The notes under the pieces are model-generated. The model saw only the letters and a list, made by a program, of their open reading frames with translations, was not told where the DNA came from and ran no database searches. From Clostridia bacterium (GTDB lineage: Bacteria > Bacillota > Clostridia > Oscillospirales > CAG-272): a stretch of DNA of 35,889 nt. The position numbers and the translations under genes are program-made. Numbering within the stretch: the stretch's first letter is position 1; the number at the start of each line of letters is the position of its first letter. The stretch spans positions 1 to 35,889 of the forward strand of contig JAFTMJ010000066.1 of NCBI GenBank assembly GCA_017452475.1, written 5' to 3'. Below are positions 6,088-13,525 of the stretch, piece by piece.

Positions 6088-8022
6088 ATGAAAAAAACCT
6101 TAAGCTCATATACAATAATGCCACTTTTTGAGGAACACTTGGAGGAAATTTGCTTAGACATAAAGGCGCAGGTTGACAGCGGAATTGCTGACTGTGCTTT
6201 GTTTAGCATGACACTTGTACCGGAGGGCAATCCCCCCTCAGATAAGGTGACACCTCTTTGTAAAAAATACGCAAAATTCAAGCGCCGCTTGGATGAGCTT
6301 GGCGTGAAAAGCGGAATTTTGGTGCAGGCAACCGTCGGACACGGCTGGCTTTTGGGTGAGATGTTCCCATACCAACAGCATGTGAATTTTAATGACGGTG
6401 TTGCAACAAGAGCCGTTTGCCCATGTGACAAGGGCTTTAAGGATTACATATACAATGTAATGGCAACAATTGCCGCCAGCGGTCCCGACCACATAATGAT
6501 AGATGATGATTTGCGCACCATATGGTTCAAGGGCGAGGGCTGCGCCTGCCCGTTGCATATGGAAATGTTCAACAACCGCGCAGGCACAAGCCTTAGTGCC
6601 AAGGAGCTTTGGAAAATAGTCAACGAAAAAACAGAGCTTAGCAAAAAATATACCGATATATTTATAGAAACACAAAGGGACTCCCTTGTAACCGCATCCA
6701 AGGTTATCCGTGCAGGTGTTGACAGCGTTAATCCACGGCTGCCAATGTCCTATTGCTGCTGCGGTAATAATGCAGAGTTCGCTTATGAAATTGCGTCAAC
6801 CTTAGCAGGAGAGGGAAATCCTGTAACCGTAAGGATAAACAACGGTAACTACACCCCCGCAGGCCCACGGTATTTCAGCCGTGTGTTTCACCGCGCCGCC
6901 ACTCAAATTGCCAAGCTAAAGGGCAAGGTGGATGTGGTCTTGGCAGAAACGGACACCTGTCCGCAAAACAGATATAGTGTAAGCGCCCAATCCCTCCACA
7001 CCCACTACACAGGCTCAATTTTAGAGGGAGCTTGCGGCGCAAAGCATTGGATAACAAGGCTTTTAACCTATGAGCCCGAAAGCGGAGAAGCGTATAGAAA
7101 AATTTTAAGCAAAAACAAGGGCTTTTACGAAAGGCTTTTTGAGCTTCAACCCACATTAAAATGGCGCGGATGCAGGATTTTCGTACCCTCCACCCCTGAT
7201 TTTACCTACGGCAGAGTGAAAGAGGAGTGGGATGGCTGGAGCTATTGCGTGCTTGAAAAGCTGGGCATACCAATGTTCTTTTCGAGTGAAAACGGCGGTG
7301 TTGCTTGCTTAGAGGGGGATGTGGACACCCGTATGAGCGACAATGAAATTGTGGAAATTCTTAAGGGCTGTGTAATTCTTGCCTCCGATACCGCCTTGAA
7401 TCTAATCAACCGCGGCTTCGGAAAATATTTAGGTGTTGATGTAAGAGAGTGGAGGGGTAAGCAGCCTGTGCGTGAATGCACCGAAAACGGAAAAATTATG
7501 AAGCTCCAAATGAAGATTATGGAGCTTGTCCCAACCTCTGAAAAAACAGTGGCTGACTCCTATGTGTTAAACACAACAGATTATGTAAATTACGAGCGCC
7601 TTTTCCCCGGCGTAACTGTTTTCAAAAATGAGCTTGGCGGCACCGCAATTGTATTTTCGGGCACCCCTGTGGCTGAATTTCACCTTGACACGGCGTTTTC
7701 CTTCCTTTGCTATTCCCGTAAGCAACAGCTAATAGAGCTTCTTAAGAAAACGGGTGAGCTAAGCGTGTATTTCCCGGGGGATGAGGAGGTTTACTTAAAG
7801 GTTGCAGACACAGAGGACGGTAAAAAATTCTGCGCACTGTTCAATCTTGGCACAGACACGATTGAAAGGGTCAAGCTCTGCTGTGATTTTGAGGTCCATT
7901 CCATAGAAAGGCTGATGCCAAACGGAAAAACTGTCCCCGTTTCGTTCAGAAAGGAAAATGAAACCTATATTTTAGACTTAGAAGCAAAAACACTTGACCC
8001 TGTGGTTGTTTTTCTATCATAA
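6088..8022 (+). CDS. Putative GH42-like glycoside hydrolase
   Basis: This is a 644-aa cytoplasmic protein with no signal peptide. Its layout resembles GH42 beta-galactosidases: an N-terminal TIM-barrel region (~1-350), a middle region like the GH42 trimerisation domain (~370-560), and a small C-terminal beta domain (~575-644). The GEGCACPLHMEMFNN segment (149-163) resembles the cysteine-rich stretch that follows the acid/base in GH42. However, the expected Asn-Glu pair before it is replaced by MIDDDLR (137-143). Glu287 in VVLAETDTC is a candidate nucleophile. The ribosome binding site before ATG 6088 is weak (AAAGAG). I infer action on oligosaccharides imported into the cell; substrate and even catalytic activity are unproven. 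Confidence 0.6.
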   Translation: MKKTLSSYTIMPLFEEHLEEICLDIKAQVDSGIADCALFSMTLVPEGNPPSDKVTPLCKKYAKFKRRLDELGVKSGILVQATVGHGWLLGEMFPYQQHVNFNDGVATRAVCPCDKGFKDYIYNVMATIAASGPDHIMIDDDLRTIWFKGEGCACPLHMEMFNNRAGTSLSAKELWKIVNEKTELSKKYTDIFIETQRDSLVTASKVIRAGVDSVNPRLPMSYCCCGNNAEFAYEIASTLAGEGNPVTVRINNGNYTPAGPRYFSRVFHRAATQIAKLKGKVDVVLAETDTCPQNRYSVSAQSLHTHYTGSILEGACGAKHWITRLLTYEPESGEAYRKILSKNKGFYERLFELQPTLKWRGCRIFVPSTPDFTYGRVKEEWDGWSYCVLEKLGIPMFFSSENGGVACLEGDVDTRMSDNEIVEILKGCVILASDTALNLINRGFGKYLGVDVREWRGKQPVRECTENGKIMKLQMKIMELVPTSEKTVADSYVLNTTDYVNYERLFPGVTVFKNELGGTAIVFSGTPVAEFHLDTAFSFLCYSRKQQLIELLKKTGELSVYFPGDEEVYLKVADTEDGKKFCALFNLGTDTIERVKLCCDFEVHSIERLMPNGKTVPVSFRKENETYILDLEAKTLDPVVVFLS

Positions 8023-8060
8023 TTAAAAGGCTGATACAAACCGTATCAGCCTTTTAATTA
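8020..8060. terminator. Bidirectional terminator containing both stop codons
   Basis: Perfect 18-base arms (8020-8037, 8043-8060) with the loop AAACC. The TAA of the plus-strand gene (8020-8022) and the TAA of the minus-strand gene (8060-8058) are the outermost base pairs of the stem. Confidence 0.88.
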
Positions 8061-8666
8061 TGTGTTTTCCATTAATGATTTCTTAACCTGCTTATTGTAA
8101 AGCCTTGTAAGCGTATAGGTTGTGTAACGCAAAATAAACACGGGTAGCATGCTTAGAATGAAGTTAACAACAAAAATTGGCAACCAAATTGAAAGAGGGT
8201 TAGGAAATTGTACAAATGAGCCCTCAAACAAATAAGGGATAAAGAGGATAACAAAGCCGCAAATGGCGTTTTGCAGGTGGCAAATCACACCGTAGTTGCT
8301 CTCCACAATGAACCTCTTTAGGTACTCCTTGTCAGCGGAGCTTTTAAACTCGCTTTTGCTAAAGGCGGTGAACATGCCAAGCTCAGGCACCTTGTCCTTC
8401 CAGGCCTTAATCTTAATAGCCTTGTAAAAATTATGCTCCTTCTTGGATACCTGAAAAAGCCGCCTTTCAGGCAAAAACCACTTCTGCGGCAGTAGCCTTC
8501 TCACAATCAATGCGCCAATGCCGTCAGCGGCAATTACCGCAACCGTGCCAATAACCACATTGATGAAAATCCAAAGCAGGTTGTACCAGTCAAAGGGAAC
8601 AGCTAAAGCATTTGAAATTGCAATAATAACCATTGCAATAAAAATAGTTAGTAAATAAAATAGCAT
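8058..8666 (-). CDS. CrtO-like acyltransferase-family membrane protein
   Basis: This 202-aa protein has about four membrane segments (~1-22, 28-50, 125-148, 158-182). A cytoplasmic loop carries IKAWKDKVPELG (86-97), which matches the conserved K-x-WKD-x-(L/V)P motif I associate with the glycosyl-4,4'-diaponeurosporenoate acyltransferase (CrtO) family. Known CrtO works in staphyloxanthin synthesis, but most homologues sit outside carotenoid clusters, and no carotenoid genes appear here. Its ATG lies one base after the stop of the serine hydrolase gene, with GGAGG inside that gene's end, so the two are translationally coupled. The shared operon suggests a role in a lipid or envelope acyl modification. 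Confidence 0.6.
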   Translation of the reverse strand: MLFYLLTIFIAMVIIAISNALAVPFDWYNLLWIFINVVIGTVAVIAADGIGALIVRRLLPQKWFLPERRLFQVSKKEHNFYKAIKIKAWKDKVPELGMFTAFSKSEFKSSADKEYLKRFIVESNYGVICHLQNAICGFVILFIPYLFEGSFVQFPNPLSIWLPIFVVNFILSMLPVFILRYTTYTLTRLYNKQVKKSLMENT

Positions 8667-8667
8667 C

Positions 8668-9798
8668 TTAATCCTCCAATGCCTTGTATACTAAAGTGCG
8701 GATAAGCGGTTGCAAAATAATGTATGAGTAGGAGCAATTATGCACCTGCATTCCAAAGAAAATGCCAACGCGCTGCTTCCTATCAACTGCGGCAAAGCAT
8801 CCCCCGGCACCATCCCAGCCAAACTCACCCACCGAGGATTTTGACAGAGAAAACACAGGGTTAATATGCACCCTTCCGCAAAGTCCCCAGCCGTATCCGT
8901 GCAGCCTGCCGTTTACAAAGTCGCTCAAAGCCGCAGGGCAAAGGCGGTTTATTTCCATTAGCTTAATTGTTTCTTCCTTTAAAAGCTGATAGCCGTTACT
9001 TGCTGTGCCGCCGTTTGCAAGGGCTGTTACGAGCTTTATAAAATCCCCTGCACAGCTGAAAAGACCTGCTCCGCCGCTATCGTAGTTGGGGGTGAGCATA
9101 TACGGGTTTTCCGTTTCAATGAGCTTGCTTGTACCGTTTGAATTGTCATATCTGTACGCCGAAGCAAGCCTTACCCTTTGCTCATCATTTGGGCGGTAGC
9201 CTGTGTTTTTCATCTCCAACGGGTCTAAAATGTACTTGTGTACATACTCTGAGAGCTTCATTCCGCTTGCCACCTCAATAACAGCGCCTAAAACATCGTG
9301 GCAAAAGCCGTATTGGTATCTTGTGCCCGGCTCAAAGTAAAGGGGAATAGTTGCATAAAAATTTGCAAGCTCCACAGTGCCTGCTCCCCTGTCGATAAGC
9401 TCCTTCAAATTCTCACGCTTTTCGTGGTCGGGTCCAATTCCTCCCGTCATTGTGAATAGATGCTCAAGGGTCATTTCCACCTTGCACGCTTCCACCGTTC
9501 CATCATCCTTGCGTACGGTCAAGCTCTTATAGCTTGGCAAAAATTTAGACACAGGGTCGCTTAAATTTATCTTTCCCTCCTCTAAAAGGCGCATTGCCGC
9601 CACGCAGGTTACAACCTTTGTGGAGGAGAATAACCAATATAGGTCATCTTCCTTAAAGGGGACAACGCCACAAGGGTCAGAATGTCCCACCCTGTGTCGA
9701 TAAACCTCTTGACCATCCTTTGTCACAATAAGCTCGAAAAAGGGGATGCCGCGCCTTGGCATAGTATCTATAAGCTCAGTTACCTTAGAAAAATTCAT
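8668..9798 (-). CDS. Serine hydrolase, beta-lactamase / class C esterase family
   Basis: This is a 376-aa protein of the penicillin-binding-fold hydrolases. The nucleophile motif S-x-x-K is Ser58-Ser-Thr-Lys61 (LFSSTKVV). The second motif is Tyr161-Gln-Tyr163 in place of the usual Y-x-N, as in family VIII-type esterases. The third-motif region reads FGWDGAGG. No signal peptide is present, so the enzyme is probably cytoplasmic and more likely an esterase or peptidase than a beta-lactamase. An AAAGGAG site precedes the ATG. It is the first gene of a two-gene operon with the CrtO-like protein, from the promoter at 9869-9841. Confidence 0.88.
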   Translation of the reverse strand: MNFSKVTELIDTMPRRGIPFFELIVTKDGQEVYRHRVGHSDPCGVVPFKEDDLYWLFSSTKVVTCVAAMRLLEEGKINLSDPVSKFLPSYKSLTVRKDDGTVEACKVEMTLEHLFTMTGGIGPDHEKRENLKELIDRGAGTVELANFYATIPLYFEPGTRYQYGFCHDVLGAVIEVASGMKLSEYVHKYILDPLEMKNTGYRPNDEQRVRLASAYRYDNSNGTSKLIETENPYMLTPNYDSGGAGLFSCAGDFIKLVTALANGGTASNGYQLLKEETIKLMEINRLCPAALSDFVNGRLHGYGWGLCGRVHINPVFSLSKSSVGEFGWDGAGGCFAAVDRKQRVGIFFGMQVHNCSYSYIILQPLIRTLVYKALED

Positions 9799-9840
9799 AT
9801 GTTCTCCTTTATCAAATAAAGCGGTAGATTTCTACTCTAT

Positions 9841-9869
9841 ATAATACCATTTTTAGCCTTTTATGTCAA
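9841..9869 (-). promoter_or_regulatory. Promoter of the serine hydrolase operon
   Basis: On the minus strand: -35 TTGACA (9869-9864), 17-bp spacer, -10 TATTAT (9846-9841). Confidence 0.8.
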
Positions 9870-9882
9870 TATAACAGGCGCA

Positions 9883-9918
9883 AAAAAGGTCTATCAAAAA
9901 GTGATGATAGACCTTTTT
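9883..9918 (-). terminator. Terminator of the lipid kinase gene
   Basis: Fourteen-base arms (9883-9896, 9905-9918) with core GGTCTATC/GATAGACC and a run of six Ts on the minus strand. It separates 9922-10827 from the downstream promoter at 9869-9841. Confidence 0.8.
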
Positions 9919-9921
9919 GTT

Positions 9922-10827
9922 CTATGCCTCAGCGCAAGCTTCTTCCTTGACATCATTTTTGTCTGTTTTTGCAAGTCTTACGGAATAGCTTGTAACATCA
10001 AGGATGGTTTCACCGTCAATTTGGAGCGCCACGGGGCGGTCAAACTCAACGGTTATATTTTTGCCTTCAAAGACAGCGGTGTTCTTTGTTTTCTTAATAT
10101 GCTCACCCTTGAAAAGAGAAGGAAAAATCATAAGGGTTTTTATCTTTCCCGCGCCGTACATCAGGGAAAGGGAAACATGGTCAAGCCTGTCCTCACGCCT
10201 TTGCTTCGGTGCAGGAAGCATGCCTCCACCGTAGAAGCGGCCAACCATTGTAGGTGCTATCCAAACCTTTTTGAATTCGTGCTTAACGCCGTCAACGGTA
10301 ACAACTGCGTTTGTTGGCTTATAGTGGAAAAGCAAGCCCTTAATGGCAATAGAAGTATAGTTGATATTCGGCGCGTTTTGGCTACGTAGCCTGTCGCCAA
10401 CCTCGCAGCAATAGCCGTCAATACCAAAGCCAACGCCGTTTATAAAGCGATAGTCCTTGCCCTTAACGGTAACAATTGGTAAATCCGTTATGTACTCGTT
10501 AATCTTAACAGGGCTAAGGTCATCTTTTTTCTCAAGGTCGCGCAAGAAGTCGTTTCCTGTGCCTGTTGCAAAATAGTAAATATCGTTTGTAATATTCAGG
10601 TCATAAATCTCGTTAACAAAACGGTTTAGCGTGCCGTCACCTCCGCAAACAACAAGCTTGTCACTTGTCGTAAGCTGAGCAACAAACTCCTTGTAATCCT
10701 TAATTTCGGTAATGTCAACGAACTCAATCATTTCATCGCTTGAATAAAACTTAATAAGCTCATTTGCCTTTTCCTCGCCAAGATTATTTGCGGACAACGG
10801 GTTAAATATCGCGTATACCTTACTCAT
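9922..10827 (-). CDS. Diacylglycerol/lipid kinase family protein (DagK/YegS type)
   Basis: This 301-aa protein has the catalytic-domain hallmarks of the diacylglycerol kinase family. GGDGTLN at 62-68 is the nucleotide-binding motif, and GTGNDF at 89-94 is the second conserved motif. A C-terminal beta domain follows, with GRFYGGGM and a D-rich stretch. The length fits the bacterial DgkB/YegS/BmrU group. By family it phosphorylates diacylglycerol or a related lipid alcohol with ATP at the inner membrane face. An AGGAGAGG site precedes the ATG. PlsY (making lysophosphatidate) lies upstream, so both may feed phosphatidate synthesis. I saw no convincing promoter of its own, though the PlsY terminator lies upstream. 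Confidence 0.88.
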   Translation of the reverse strand: MSKVYAIFNPLSANNLGEEKANELIKFYSSDEMIEFVDITEIKDYKEFVAQLTTSDKLVVCGGDGTLNRFVNEIYDLNITNDIYYFATGTGNDFLRDLEKKDDLSPVKINEYITDLPIVTVKGKDYRFINGVGFGIDGYCCEVGDRLRSQNAPNINYTSIAIKGLLFHYKPTNAVVTVDGVKHEFKKVWIAPTMVGRFYGGGMLPAPKQRREDRLDHVSLSLMYGAGKIKTLMIFPSLFKGEHIKKTKNTAVFEGKNITVEFDRPVALQIDGETILDVTSYSVRLAKTDKNDVKEEACAEA

Positions 10828-10896
10828 GATGTACCTCTCCTAATACATTTCATTTCACCTTATCATAAAACAAAAATGTAAACTAAAAATAAACAA

Positions 10897-10934
10897 AAAT
10901 GGAATATTCGACAAAAAATGCGAATATTCCATTT
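10897..10934 (-). terminator. Terminator of the RR/HK/PlsY operon
   Basis: Fourteen-base perfect arms (AAATGGAATATTCG and its complement) with a 10-base loop. The minus strand continues into a T-rich tail. Confidence 0.75.
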
Positions 10935-10951
10935 GTAAACAACGAAGGGCG

Positions 10952-11596
10952 TTACATATTTTTGCTTATTCTGTCAATTTCCTTGTCCTTTTTCCAAAGG
11001 TAGCTTATTCTTAGCTCTGTGCCGCTTAAAATCCGCTTGAAGTTTGCAATGTTTTTAATTAACACCGCAACAGTGATAAGCCCTATAATTAATGCGCCCC
11101 ACAGATCCCACGCAAAAATGCCGTAAATAACAGGAAAGGCAACCGAAGCGGTAACGGGCATAAAGCAAAGGTAGTCCGTCAAAAGAACAATAATAATGGT
11201 TGCTCCAAGCATAATAAGGAAAAGCTTCCAGTTAAGGGCAAGTATCATTCCACCCAAGGAGGCAGTACCCTTGCCACCCTTGAATTTCATATAAAAAGGG
11301 AACATATGTCCAAGCACGCAGGCGGTGCCTGTGAGTGCGTAGGCAAGCCTAAAGGCGGGGAAAATAACCCTTCTTGCAAGCTCAATTGCAAGAACGGCCT
11401 TGAAGATGTCAAACAGGGCGCAGAAAATTCCAATCGATTTTCCGAGCAATATCATTGCGTTGGAGGCGCCTGCGTTTTTTGACCCCCTGTCCCTTATGTC
11501 AAAGCCCTTGATTTTTCCAATGAAAAAAGCGGGGTTTATTGTACCGATTGAATATCCCAAAAGGATGCAAAAAATAGCTATAATGTAGTCATTCAT
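10952..11596 (-). CDS. plsY: Glycerol-3-phosphate acyltransferase PlsY
   Basis: This 214-aa integral membrane protein has about five to six membrane segments. It carries the three PlsY signatures in order: RGSKNAGASNAM (motif 1, normally GSGNxGATN, slightly altered here), GHMFPFYMKFKGGKGTA (motif 2 and phosphate loop), and the C-terminal Asn/Lys region FKRILSGTELR. PlsY transfers the acyl group from acyl-phosphate to sn-glycerol-3-phosphate, the first step of phospholipid synthesis in Gram-positives. It starts 10 bases after the histidine kinase stop codon and is the last gene of that operon. Placing PlsY behind a two-component system suggests that membrane state controls its expression. Confidence 0.92.
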   Translation of the reverse strand: MNDYIIAIFCILLGYSIGTINPAFFIGKIKGFDIRDRGSKNAGASNAMILLGKSIGIFCALFDIFKAVLAIELARRVIFPAFRLAYALTGTACVLGHMFPFYMKFKGGKGTASLGGMILALNWKLFLIMLGATIIIVLLTDYLCFMPVTASVAFPVIYGIFAWDLWGALIIGLITVAVLIKNIANFKRILSGTELRISYLWKKDKEIDRISKNM

Positions 11597-11606
11597 TTTT
11601 TAAAAT

Positions 11607-12677
11607 CTAAGCCTGTTGCTTGGGCAGAGTAACAGTAAAGGTAACCGAATTGTTAACGGAGCTGACCTCAACCGTGCCCCGGTGCAGCTCCAAAATCTTG
11701 TGTACAATGGCAAGGCCTATGCCGTTGCCCTCTGTGGAGTGGGAAACATCCACTTGGTAGAACTTTTTAAATATCTTGGTTTTTGCTTCCTCGCTCAAGG
11801 TAATACCGTAGTTAGTAACAGAAACGGAAACGCTGTCCTCCTTTTCCATAGCCTCAATAGAAATGGTACCTCCTTGGCTTGAAAACTTAATCGCATTGTC
11901 GATAATGTTAATCCAAACCTGCTTTAAAAGCTCCTCGTTTGCCTCAATGCTGTATTCATCAAATTCAAGCAAAAAGTCAATTTCCTTTTTGTCCCATTTG
12001 GATTGCAGGAGCAAAATGCAGGAGCGAATTTGCTCTGATACATTGAAAGCGGCAACATCGGTAAGGATAGTTTGATTTTCAACCTTAGTAAGGTTCAAAA
12101 CATTCGTCGCCATGTAGGAAAGCCGCATAGACTCCTCCTCAATGGCATTAAGATATTGTATGCGTTGTTCCTCGGTTAAATTCCCCTTTTTGAGCAGCTT
12201 TGCAAAGCCTGAGATTGAAACAATAGGGGTTTTAAACTCGTGGGAGAAGTTGTTTATAAAGTCGCTTCGCAGCATTTCTGTGTTTCGCAGCTCCTCTGAA
12301 AGCTTGTTAAACACAGTGGAAAGCTCAAGAAAGGATGGCACGCGGCTAACGATTTGGTCAAAGTCCACCCTTGTGCCAAAGTTACCGTTTGCCAGATTGT
12401 TAATTTTTGATGTCACCATATTAAGGGGACTTAAAAACAGCTTGCTTGCAATAATTGATATGGACGCGCCCATAACCACACTGCAAATTGCCATGAAAAG
12501 AACAATGGTAGATGTGCCAATGCCGTCCTCGCTGGCAATTGCGCCAACCTCAACCAAAATATAAGCGGTAAGTGAGGAAAGTCCTAAGGTGGCAAGCAAA
12601 ACACCAAGCACAACAAAGGAAAAAATTATGGTAAGCTTTCGTATATTTTGCTGGTCTTTTTTGTTTTGATATTTCAT
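11607..12677 (-). CDS. Sensor histidine kinase, intramembrane-sensing type
   Basis: This 356-aa protein has two membrane helices (~16-44 and ~57-80) joined by a loop of only about a dozen residues, so there is essentially no extracellular sensor domain. A HAMP linker follows (~80-133). The H box is NNFSHEFKTP with phospho-acceptor His146, the N box contains IIDNAIKFS, and the G box is EGNGIGLAI. The arrangement matches HisKA/HATPase kinases paired with OmpR-type regulators. Its ATG overlaps the regulator's TGA (ATGA at 12677-12674), so the two are translationally coupled. The short loop suggests it senses membrane lipid state or a membrane partner. Downstream plsY fits a lipid theme. Confidence 0.92.
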   Translation of the reverse strand: MKYQNKKDQQNIRKLTIIFSFVVLGVLLATLGLSSLTAYILVEVGAIASEDGIGTSTIVLFMAICSVVMGASISIIASKLFLSPLNMVTSKINNLANGNFGTRVDFDQIVSRVPSFLELSTVFNKLSEELRNTEMLRSDFINNFSHEFKTPIVSISGFAKLLKKGNLTEEQRIQYLNAIEEESMRLSYMATNVLNLTKVENQTILTDVAAFNVSEQIRSCILLLQSKWDKKEIDFLLEFDEYSIEANEELLKQVWINIIDNAIKFSSQGGTISIEAMEKEDSVSVSVTNYGITLSEEAKTKIFKKFYQVDVSHSTEGNGIGLAIVHKILELHRGTVEVSSVNNSVTFTVTLPKQQA

Positions 12678-13348
12678 ACTCTTTTCACCGCCTTGTAGCC
12701 AAGACCGCGCACCGCCTCAATGGAAAACTCATCCCAGCCCTCAAAGCGCTTGCGGAGCCTGCCGATATGCACAGTTACTGTTTCCCAGCCTGTTTCACTG
12801 TCCGCCCCCCAAATCTCATCCATAAGCTGTATGCGGGTGAAAATTTTGCCGGGGTAGGAAAGGAGCTTGAACAAAAGCAAAAATTCCTTTTGCGGCAGCT
12901 CCACCAGCTCACTGCCCTTGGTAACGGTTAAGGAGTCGTAGTCCAAAACCACATCCCCTATAAAAATTTTATGCTCGTTTGCAATCTTTGCACGGCGCAA
13001 AAGAGCCTTAATTCGGTAGAGCATCTCCTCGTCGTCAATTGGCTTTGTCATATAGTCATCAGTTCCTACAAGGAAGGCCTTGTGCTTGTCAGCAGGGAGC
13101 TGCTTTGCGGAAATTGTAAGTATAGGCAGGTAGCTTTGGCTTTCCCTTAGCTCCCTTGTCAGCTCATATCCGTCCATTTGGGGCATCATAATGTCCAAAA
13201 TAACTAAATCGATATGCTCCTTGTCCATAATTTTCAAGGCATCCACTCCGTTTGTAGCGGTGGAAACGGTATAGCTTGCGCTCTCCAAAACCGCCTTTAA
13301 AAGCAGACGGGTGTTTTTGTCATCATCAACAACTAAAATGTGAAACAT
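12674..13348 (-). CDS. OmpR/PhoB-family response regulator
   Basis: This is a 224-aa protein. The receiver domain (~1-115) has the acidic pocket Asp8-Asp9-Asp10, phospho-acceptor Asp52 in LDIMMP, and the conserved Lys in MTKPI. The C-terminal winged-helix domain (~125-222) is of OmpR/PhoB type, ending in VRGLGYK. It is first in the operon RR, kinase, plsY. It probably binds the tandem 10-bp repeats at 13421-13444, between its own promoter and the divergent MoxR/vWA operon, so it may control both directions. Confidence 0.94.
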   Translation of the reverse strand: MFHILVVDDDKNTRLLLKAVLESASYTVSTATNGVDALKIMDKEHIDLVILDIMMPQMDGYELTRELRESQSYLPILTISAKQLPADKHKAFLVGTDDYMTKPIDDEEMLYRIKALLRRAKIANEHKIFIGDVVLDYDSLTVTKGSELVELPQKEFLLLFKLLSYPGKIFTRIQLMDEIWGADSETGWETVTVHIGRLRKRFEGWDEFSIEAVRGLGYKAVKRV

Positions 13349-13384
13349 AAAGTATCCCTCACAAAGGTCAGTATCATTGTTAAA

Positions 13385-13413
13385 ATTTTACCACAAACGA
13401 CGAAAATAATCAA
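13385..13413 (-). promoter_or_regulatory. Promoter of the RR/HK/plsY operon
   Basis: Minus strand: -35 TTGATT (13413-13408), 17-bp spacer, -10 TAAAAT (13390-13385), preceded by TGG as an extended -10. Confidence 0.75.
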
Positions 13414-13420
13414 TGAGAAT

Positions 13421-13446
13421 TCACAATTATTCACAATTATTCAACA
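13421..13446. promoter_or_regulatory. Tandem 10-bp direct repeats, candidate regulator box
   Basis: TCACAATTAT occurs twice in tandem (13421-13430, 13431-13440), followed by TCAACA. With the preceding T this reads TTCACA-n4-TTCACA-n4-TTCAAC. Near one-turn direct repeats of TTMACA type resemble boxes bound by OmpR/PhoB regulators, such as Bacillus PhoP. The box lies between two divergent promoters, about 8 bp from the -35 on one side and 10 bp on the other. Confidence 0.55.
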
Positions 13447-13455
13447 TTTAGACTC

Positions 13456-13484
13456 TTGACTTGTGTGTATATATATGGTAAAAT
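13456..13484 (+). promoter_or_regulatory. Promoter of the MoxR/vWA/lipoprotein operon
   Basis: The -35 is TTGACT (13456-13461), with a 17-bp spacer and -10 TAAAAT (13479-13484), preceded by TGG (extended -10). It is the only convincing promoter seen before the terminator at 27241. Confidence 0.8.
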
Positions 13485-13525
13485 ATTTGCGTATTTTATT
13501 ATTTAATAAGAAAGGAGACACGATA

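Noticed and set aside
8668..9798. Beta-lactamase resistance gene
   Set aside because: There is no signal peptide and the second motif is Tyr-Gln-Tyr, so a cytoplasmic esterase or peptidase role is more likely.
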